Below are positions 14,244 to 18,894 of a stretch of DNA of 18,894 nucleotides, one piece after another. How positions within the stretch are numbered: the stretch's first letter is position 1; each line of letters begins with the position of its first letter. Both the position numbers and the translations under genes were made by a program. The notes under the pieces are model-generated. The model was not told the origin of the DNA. It saw only the letters and a list, made by a program, of their open reading frames with translations, and did no database searches. Source of the stretch: CAYMBP01 sp964388745 (lineage in GTDB: Bacteria; Babelota; Babeliae; Babelales; RVW-14); NCBI GenBank assembly GCA_964388745.1, contig CAYMBP010000025.1:1-18894 (forward strand). The letters run 5' to 3'.

Positions 14244-16364
14244 ATGTACAAAAAACATGTCAATTCAGAAATTATTATGAAGCCTTCAGCTCGAAAACGC
14301 TTTATGCTTCTCTTTTTAGGGCTTTTGGCCTTTTTTATTACGAGCTGGCTTGAGCTTTATTTGCAGAATAAACAGCAGTTTGTTGATTCAGGAGTAAATA
14401 AAATTTCACTTTTTTTATTGATTAATATCAATGTTATAGTCATTGTTATCTTACTCTATCTTATCATTCGACAGAGCATGAAGCTTTTTATTGAGCGGCG
14501 TAAAGAGACTCCTGGGACGGCATTTACGCGCAATCTTCTTTTTGCATTTTCTCTTTTTTCTGTTATGCCGACCTTTTTTGTTTTTTTTACAGCTGGGAAA
14601 TTTATTACAACAAGTATTGATGTATGGTTTCATACAGAAATTATGTCTGGCTTAGTTGCCGGAAGGGCTCTTCATGAGTTTCATTCAGGTATCTTGCGAC
14701 AGCAAATGAAGGAATATGCTCTGCAATTTGGGCAAGGTTTGGTGTCACATAAGGATGGTTTGTATCAAGCTTATGTAGTACAAAATGCTGATGCAGGACT
14801 TGATTCAATTATCGATCAAGAGCTTGATTACTACAAAGATATGAGGAAGCCCGTTGCTTATTTTCGACAACTCTTGAAGAGCCGGTTACAAATGCATTAT
14901 TATGCTTATGAGCCGTTTGATTTCTTTGGGGCTATGTACTTGGTTCATCAGTGTGATAATGGGGTAGATGTTATTATTGTGTTTAGGCATAATGAGCCAT
15001 TACGCTCGCAATTAATTAGTTTAGATACCGCTTACTATGATCATCAGGAATTGCGGTCAATCAAAAACCCGATTTACATAAATTATATTGCAACATTTAT
15101 TGTTGTGACTTTGCTCATTCTATTTCTTTCTATATGGTCTGCCTTTTATTTAGCTCGAGGGATAAGCAGGCCAATTCAGGAGCTTCTTGATGCAACTAAG
15201 CAAATCCAAGAAGGGGATTTGAATGTGTACGTACGCTCTCATCCATCAAATGACTTGCATATGTTGTGTTTAGGGTTTAATCAAATGACCAACGCGTTGC
15301 GAGCTGCTCAGCATCAACTTGAGGCTAAGACGGAAGAAATGATGATGATTTTTGAGCATATTAAGTCAGCGGTTATTTTGATTAATCGCTTTGGGCGTAT
15401 AATTACCTGTAATGATGCAGCTCGCAGTCTACTTGAAGAATCACCGGCAATAAAAAGAAATTCAACCAATAAATTTTTTTGTGTAGATATCTGTTTGCGT
15501 AATCAATTTTTTGGATACATTCGTGAGCTTAATAAGGATTCATCTTCTCAATTAGTTAAAGATATTACACTTCCTGGTGCAACAGAAACAAGATTATTCA
15601 CTATTCGATTTAAGATTATTAGTATTAATCATCATATTGAGCATGATGAAAAAGGTCTTCTTATTGTACTTGAAGATAAAACGGAAATTGTTAAAGAGAG
15701 TCGTATGAAAACGTGGCAAGAAGCTGCGAAGCAGATGGCGCATGAAATTAAAAATCCTCTGACACCTATTCAACTTGCAACTCAGCGTTTACAAAAAAAG
15801 TATGGCTCACAGCTTGTTGGGGGTGTGTTTATGGACAGCACTAATACAATTCTTGAGCAGGTTGGTATTATTAAAAATCTTACAAGTCATTTTTTTGAAT
15901 TTGCTTCTATGCCTGCGTTAACAATTGAAGAATTTAATTTAAATGAGATTGTTAAAGAAACAATGGAACTATATGCGTTAAGTTATCCTGATATTACAAT
16001 ATCATTCAAGCTTGATGTCGGATTGCCATTGATTAAAAGTGATCGCATCAAGCTTAAGCGGGTTATTACCAACTTGGCAGACAACAGTGTACGAGCTCTA
16101 AATTCATGCTCACATAAACAGATCAGAATTGAAACTCTATTTGCTGCACAGCAAAATTTTATTTCTCTTTATTTTACGGATAATGGTCCTGGCATTTCAG
16201 AAGGCGTCAAAGATAGGTTATTTTTGCCCTATGTTTCAACAGAAAAAAAAAATATGGGATTGGGATTAGCTATTGTTCATGATACTATGGTGCAACTTGG
16301 TGGAAGTATTGAGTTGACTTCGTATTCTCAGGGAACAACATTTACTCTTAAGCTGCCTGCTTAG
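14244..16364 (+). CDS. NtrY-like membrane sensor histidine kinase
   Basis: This 706-residue protein is an inner-membrane sensor that would autophosphorylate on His and pass phosphate to a response regulator. Hydrophobic helices lie at ~20-38, ~55-76 and ~97-118, then an extracytoplasmic stretch, then a helix at ~280-303; this layout and the segment around TPGTAFTRNLLFAFSLFSVMPT match NtrY-type kinases. A HAMP linker follows (~302-360, ISRPIQELLDATKQIQEGDL). A PAS-like domain starts near 362 (AVILINRFGRIITCNDAA). The HisKA domain has MAHEIKNPLTP with phospho-acceptor His500. The ATPase domain has N610 in the N box, DNGPG (646-650), and GLGLAIVHD (672-680). All key residues are present, so it should be active. 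No response regulator follows; the next gene, 33 bases on, is a WD40 protein. Neither candidate start (codon 1 or Met12) has a good ribosome binding site, so the N-terminus is uncertain. Confidence 0.92.
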   Translation: MYKKHVNSEIIMKPSARKRFMLLFLGLLAFFITSWLELYLQNKQQFVDSGVNKISLFLLININVIVIVILLYLIIRQSMKLFIERRKETPGTAFTRNLLFAFSLFSVMPTFFVFFTAGKFITTSIDVWFHTEIMSGLVAGRALHEFHSGILRQQMKEYALQFGQGLVSHKDGLYQAYVVQNADAGLDSIIDQELDYYKDMRKPVAYFRQLLKSRLQMHYYAYEPFDFFGAMYLVHQCDNGVDVIIVFRHNEPLRSQLISLDTAYYDHQELRSIKNPIYINYIATFIVVTLLILFLSIWSAFYLARGISRPIQELLDATKQIQEGDLNVYVRSHPSNDLHMLCLGFNQMTNALRAAQHQLEAKTEEMMMIFEHIKSAVILINRFGRIITCNDAARSLLEESPAIKRNSTNKFFCVDICLRNQFFGYIRELNKDSSSQLVKDITLPGATETRLFTIRFKIISINHHIEHDEKGLLIVLEDKTEIVKESRMKTWQEAAKQMAHEIKNPLTPIQLATQRLQKKYGSQLVGGVFMDSTNTILEQVGIIKNLTSHFFEFASMPALTIEEFNLNEIVKETMELYALSYPDITISFKLDVGLPLIKSDRIKLKRVITNLADNSVRALNSCSHKQIRIETLFAAQQNFISLYFTDNGPGISEGVKDRLFLPYVSTEKKNMGLGLAIVHDTMVQLGGSIELTSYSQGTTFTLKLPA

Positions 16365-16397
16365 TATTATTTTACCCTATTTAAAAAAGGAAATAGA

Positions 16398-17717
16398 ATG
16401 TCTCATAAAAATTTTAATTTACACAGAATAATCATAGCTTTATTTCTTGCTTTATCAGGAATAAGTTTGGCGGCATCTGATATTCAAAGAAAGCTTGATT
16501 CTATGATTCAGGTTTATACTAGTGTAGGGTGTGTAGATAGAGTAAATCCTTTAAAAGATCATTTTTTTAATGGGACTACTCTTGAATGGTTTGGTAATAA
16601 AATTGTTACTCAGTATTTTAGCAAAGATGCTTGTTTAATGAGTTCATCTTCCTATGGTCATAGTGTCACCTCTCTTTCCTGTGCACATTATTGTGATAAT
16701 GAGGACCAACTTTATTCTTATGTTCTTGGATCTAAGCTTGGTATAATTGATGTTATTAATAGCAATGAGGATTCAAGCTGTGTAACGCGACATCATCATA
16801 AATCAAAAAGTATAACTGCGTTAGCGTGCTCTTTTGATAATAAGCTTATTGCTACAAGTGATGACAGAGGGCAAATTATTATTTGGACTTACTTATTTGA
16901 TGAATTGAAGAAGGGAAGTCTTAAAGAACATCTGGTAATTGATGATGGGCATTATATTGTTGCTCTTGCATTTTTTTTTAATTCAGATTTTCTTCTTATA
17001 AGAAGAGAAGATAATAAAGTAATACTGTATGATATAGCACTTAAAATGGTTGTCTCAAGTTTTCAAGTTGGTGAACAATATCCTTTTTCACAAGTTACTT
17101 TGCCATCAGGAACATTATGTGCTAAAGCCAAAGATAATGTAATTGGCCTTTACTATCCAGATAGAATTAAATGGCTTTCTGGACATGAAAATACCGTTTC
17201 TTGTTGTGCTTACTCTGCAAGTAAGAAATATCTTGTTTCTGGCTCACTTGATAAAACAGTTCGTCTTTGGGATTGTGAAAGTGCAACCTGTCTATTTGTA
17301 GGTAAAGCTCATGAAAGAGTTCCTCATACTGTTGGGTTTTCACTTGATGATAAGTGGGTTTATTCAATTTCACAGGATCAAGAAATAATTATTTGGCGAT
17401 TAGTTGAAAATCAACTTTATTTGTCATCACACTCTGATAAGTGTTGTCAGTATACATATAGACATGCTATGAATAGCCTTGTTCCTTCTGTTTTGCTTAC
17501 GTGTAATGGGAACATAAAACAATCAATTCGACTTAAAGATTTTATTGACCCACGTTTTTGTTTTATATCTAATAAGCAACGAGATTTGATTATGAGGTTT
17601 GTTGAAGAGCCAGGTTTAAGCTATAAAAATCTTTTAAAAAAAGAAAAGTTAGTTTATCAGAGTCTTTGGTTTTGTATTCATAGTATTGAAAATGTGCTTA
17701 AGAGAGACATGTATTAA
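16398..17717 (+). CDS. Exported WD40-repeat protein
   Basis: This is a 439-residue protein with a good ribosome binding site (AAGGAAA, 4 bases before ATG). Residues 1-26 form a signal peptide (basic start, hydrophobic 11-24, cleavage near Leu-Ala-Ala). WD40 blades are clearest at ~137-163 (SITALACSFDNKLIATSDDRGQIIIW), ~261-291 (SGHENTVSCCAYSASKKYLVSGSLDKTVRLWD, with canonical GH, S/D-K-T and WD features) and ~304-333 (ending EIIIW). Weaker blades lie near 88-120 and 185-212, so a seven-blade propeller is plausible. A C-terminal helical tail (~385-439) ends in lysine-rich and aromatic segments. WD40 propellers are protein-binding scaffolds. An exported one next to a sensor kinase could be an envelope scaffold, a sensor partner or a host-directed effector; the choice is inference. 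The 33-base gap suggests cotranscription with the kinase. Confidence 0.87.
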   Translation: MSHKNFNLHRIIIALFLALSGISLAASDIQRKLDSMIQVYTSVGCVDRVNPLKDHFFNGTTLEWFGNKIVTQYFSKDACLMSSSSYGHSVTSLSCAHYCDNEDQLYSYVLGSKLGIIDVINSNEDSSCVTRHHHKSKSITALACSFDNKLIATSDDRGQIIIWTYLFDELKKGSLKEHLVIDDGHYIVALAFFFNSDFLLIRREDNKVILYDIALKMVVSSFQVGEQYPFSQVTLPSGTLCAKAKDNVIGLYYPDRIKWLSGHENTVSCCAYSASKKYLVSGSLDKTVRLWDCESATCLFVGKAHERVPHTVGFSLDDKWVYSISQDQEIIIWRLVENQLYLSSHSDKCCQYTYRHAMNSLVPSVLLTCNGNIKQSIRLKDFIDPRFCFISNKQRDLIMRFVEEPGLSYKNLLKKEKLVYQSLWFCIHSIENVLKRDMY

Positions 17718-17881
17718 TTAATTTTCATTTAACAATATTAAGTAATTATTAATTTAAAGTACTATCTTTTTTACAAGAAAGCCCATGGTAAAAATAGACA
17801 AGATGTAAAACTTCTTGCTTTTGAAATAAACTTGTTCTAGGTTAAATAGAGATATTATTATTTGCAAAAAAAGGAGAAAAA

Positions 17882-18079
17882 ATGGTACCTATATTATGTT
17901 TAGCCTTATTGTCTGTTCTTGTTTTAGGGTTTTCATCATGCAATAATCAAAAAACTCAAGAAGAAAAAAAGACTCAAGAAGTTCAAGAAAAAGCTCCCAA
18001 GAAAGCAAAAAAAACTGTTGCTGAAGGAAAAGAAAGTGATCTTGAATCACATGACGAAGAAGAGCTTGAAGAGAAGTAA
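17882..18079 (+). CDS. Small Lys/Glu-rich putative lipoprotein
   Basis: This is a 65-residue protein with an excellent ribosome binding site (AAGGAG, 6 bases before ATG). A hydrophobic stretch (residues 3-17, PILCLALLSVLVLGF) leads to a lipobox-like Phe-Ser-Ser-Cys, with Cys20 the predicted lipidated residue. The mature part is low complexity, almost entirely Lys, Glu, Gln and Asp, ending in an acidic EEELEEK tail. It is therefore probably an extended, charged membrane-anchored peptide with no globular domain. The non-aliphatic-small -3 residue (Phe) makes the lipobox imperfect. The stop codon overlaps the HIT-hydrolase start by one base (TAATG), so the two are translationally coupled. The 164-base gap upstream suggests a separate transcript from the WD40 gene, though no clear promoter was found. 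Function unknown. Confidence 0.72.
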   Translation: MVPILCLALLSVLVLGFSSCNNQKTQEEKKTQEVQEKAPKKAKKTVAEGKESDLESHDEEELEEK

Positions 18080-18567
18080 TGGATATTCTTTATGCACCTT
18101 GGCGTGAGACATATGATCAGGCAGAGAAAAAAAAAGATATTAATGAAGAAGAGTGTGTTTTCTGCCTACGGATTAAAGGTAAAAAAGATAAAGATGAATT
18201 TATTTTAAAAAGAGCTCTTAGCTCAATTGTTATTCTCAATCATTATCCTTATAATGCTGGGCATATTATGGTTATTCCGGTTGAGCATGTTGCTCGACTT
18301 GATCAGTTAACACCAGAAGTCCGTGCAGAGTTAATTGAGGAAGTAAGCAACTGCCAGGTCATTTTAGAGCAGGCTCTTAATGCTAAAGGTTTTAATACTG
18401 GTATTAATTCCGGGCTGACTGGTGGAGGGGGTATTCCTTCACATCTTCATATCCATGTATTGCCTCGATTTCCTGGCGATACTACGTTCATTGAGACGAT
18501 ATCTCAGACTAAGCTTATTTCTCGAGATTTACTTAAAATATATGAGCTATTAAAGTCTTTCTTTTGA
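18079..18567 (+). CDS. HIT-family nucleotide hydrolase or Ap4A phosphorylase-like protein
   Basis: This is a 162-residue cytoplasmic protein of the histidine triad superfamily, which acts on nucleotidyl phosphates such as Ap4A or AMP conjugates. It opens with MDILYAPWR followed by Cys26-Val-Phe-Cys29, a start seen in the Ap4A phosphorylase-like branch, where Cys residues can bind zinc. The core NHYPYNAGHIMVIPVEHV (residues 54-71) and the catalytic triad SHLHIHVLPRF, with His122, His124 and His126, are intact. NTGINSGLTGGGGIPSHLH provides the Gly-rich lead-in. The length is typical for that branch (about 160-170). Translation is coupled to the upstream lipoprotein by a one-base overlap; GAGAAG inside that gene's end can serve as ribosome binding site. 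General HIT assignment is firm; hydrolase versus phosphorylase and the natural substrate cannot be decided from sequence alone. Confidence 0.93.
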   Translation: MDILYAPWRETYDQAEKKKDINEEECVFCLRIKGKKDKDEFILKRALSSIVILNHYPYNAGHIMVIPVEHVARLDQLTPEVRAELIEEVSNCQVILEQALNAKGFNTGINSGLTGGGGIPSHLHIHVLPRFPGDTTFIETISQTKLISRDLLKIYELLKSFF

Positions 18568-18691
18568 TTTCAGTTATTTATTTTAAATGAATAATGAAGT
18601 TTGATGGTAGATTCTATCGTTACGTCCTTGATATCTTCAGTATTTACGCAGATTAGAATGTTTTTTGCTATAACGTGCACTTTAAGTGTAG

Positions 18692-18726
18692 ACTGAAGAA
18701 GTATACAAAATGGTTTACTTTTCAGT
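18692..18726. repeat. Inverted repeat 1 downstream of the HIT gene
   Basis: ACTGAAGAAGTA (18692-18703) pairs with TACTTTTCAGT (18716-18726) over 11 base pairs with a single bulged G and a 12-base loop. It is mostly A/T, so structural significance is uncertain. Confidence 0.35.
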
Positions 18727-18743
18727 TGAATCTGAAGATAAAA

Positions 18744-18782
18744 ATTCATTTTGGAGCATCAAATTGGAGCACTAAAATGAAT
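18744..18782. repeat. Inverted repeat 2 with internal direct repeat
   Basis: ATTCATTTT (18744-18752) and AAAATGAAT (18774-18782) pair perfectly around a 21-base loop. TTGGAGCA occurs twice, at 18751-18758 and 18764-18771, once at the left arm/loop junction and once in the loop. Together they form a compact composite element of unknown role. Confidence 0.35.
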
Positions 18783-18894
18783 AGAGGTTAAACTTTTTAA
18801 TGACTTTACAGAGGTTTGTGAAAGTTACAAATTAGTCTAATTAACGCGAGTTCGATAATTCATGAAGCATGATTTAATCGTAGATTTTGCTTAT

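Larger units (their letters stand above)
18568..18894. other. Right-end intergenic region with two hairpins, no gene seen
   Basis: In these 327 AT-rich bases I found no reading frame with a ribosome binding site and no tRNA. Two inverted repeats stand close together (18692-18726 and 18744-18782). Neither is followed by a T-tract directly, so neither is a convincing terminator for the HIT gene. A promoter or leader for a gene beyond the right edge is possible. Confidence 0.5.

Noticed and set aside
1..18894. CRISPR arrays, insertion sequences, integrases, tRNA or rRNA genes
   Set aside because: No regularly spaced repeats, transposase or integrase motifs, or recognisable RNA gene sequences were seen on either strand.

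Overview
The window looks like an AT-rich bacterial chromosome segment. Housekeeping genes (pheS, a GalU-type UTP-glucose-1-phosphate uridylyltransferase gene, mraY, an NtrY-like histidine kinase gene and a HIT hydrolase gene) are mixed with many genes for unusual proteins that carry N-terminal export signals. These include ankyrin-like and WD40 proteins, long alpha-helical or coiled-coil proteins and one multidomain enzyme. MraY implies peptidoglycan synthesis. Exported eukaryote-like repeat proteins beside core genes are typical of host-associated bacteria. My best guess is an intracellular, protist-associated lineage such as Dependentiae (TM6)/Babeliae. This is inference from gene style; there is no rRNA or other taxonomic marker in the window.

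Layout. Positions 1-7334 are all on the minus strand. They read, in transcription order: pheS (7334-6300), galU (6273-5347), a small exported protein overlapping galU by 4 bases, an exported protein joining a 2H-phosphoesterase-like domain to a zeta-toxin-like P-loop kinase domain (4517-2985), and then, behind its own promoter, a very long gene for a repeat protein that runs off the left edge (2778-1, no stop codon inside the window). Positions 7335-7876 are a divergent intergenic region with candidate regulatory structures and a possible 40-codon ORF. On the plus strand follows an ankyrin-like exported protein (7877-8980), which converges on mraY (10085-9021, minus) across a short bidirectional-type terminator.

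Upstream of mraY on the minus strand lie two large exported helical proteins (11847-14072 and 10155-11828), 18 bases apart and served by a clear sigma70-type promoter at 14193-14220. Diverging from them on the plus strand are the NtrY-like sensor kinase (14244-16364) and, 33 bases later, an exported WD40 protein (16398-17717). A small lysine/glutamate-rich lipoprotein (17882-18079) overlaps by one base a HIT-family nucleotide hydrolase or phosphorylase (18079-18567). The last 327 bases hold no convincing gene but contain two hairpins.

How they fit together: pheS serves translation, galU makes UDP-glucose for envelope sugars, and mraY makes lipid I for peptidoglycan. At least eight of the thirteen main reading frames begin with a signal peptide, signal anchor or lipoprotein signal, so much of the segment is devoted to the envelope or to exported products. 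The most unusual item is the exported 2H-phosphoesterase/zeta-kinase fusion. The most easily missed is the 926-codon open frame at the left edge with its ~110-residue repeats.
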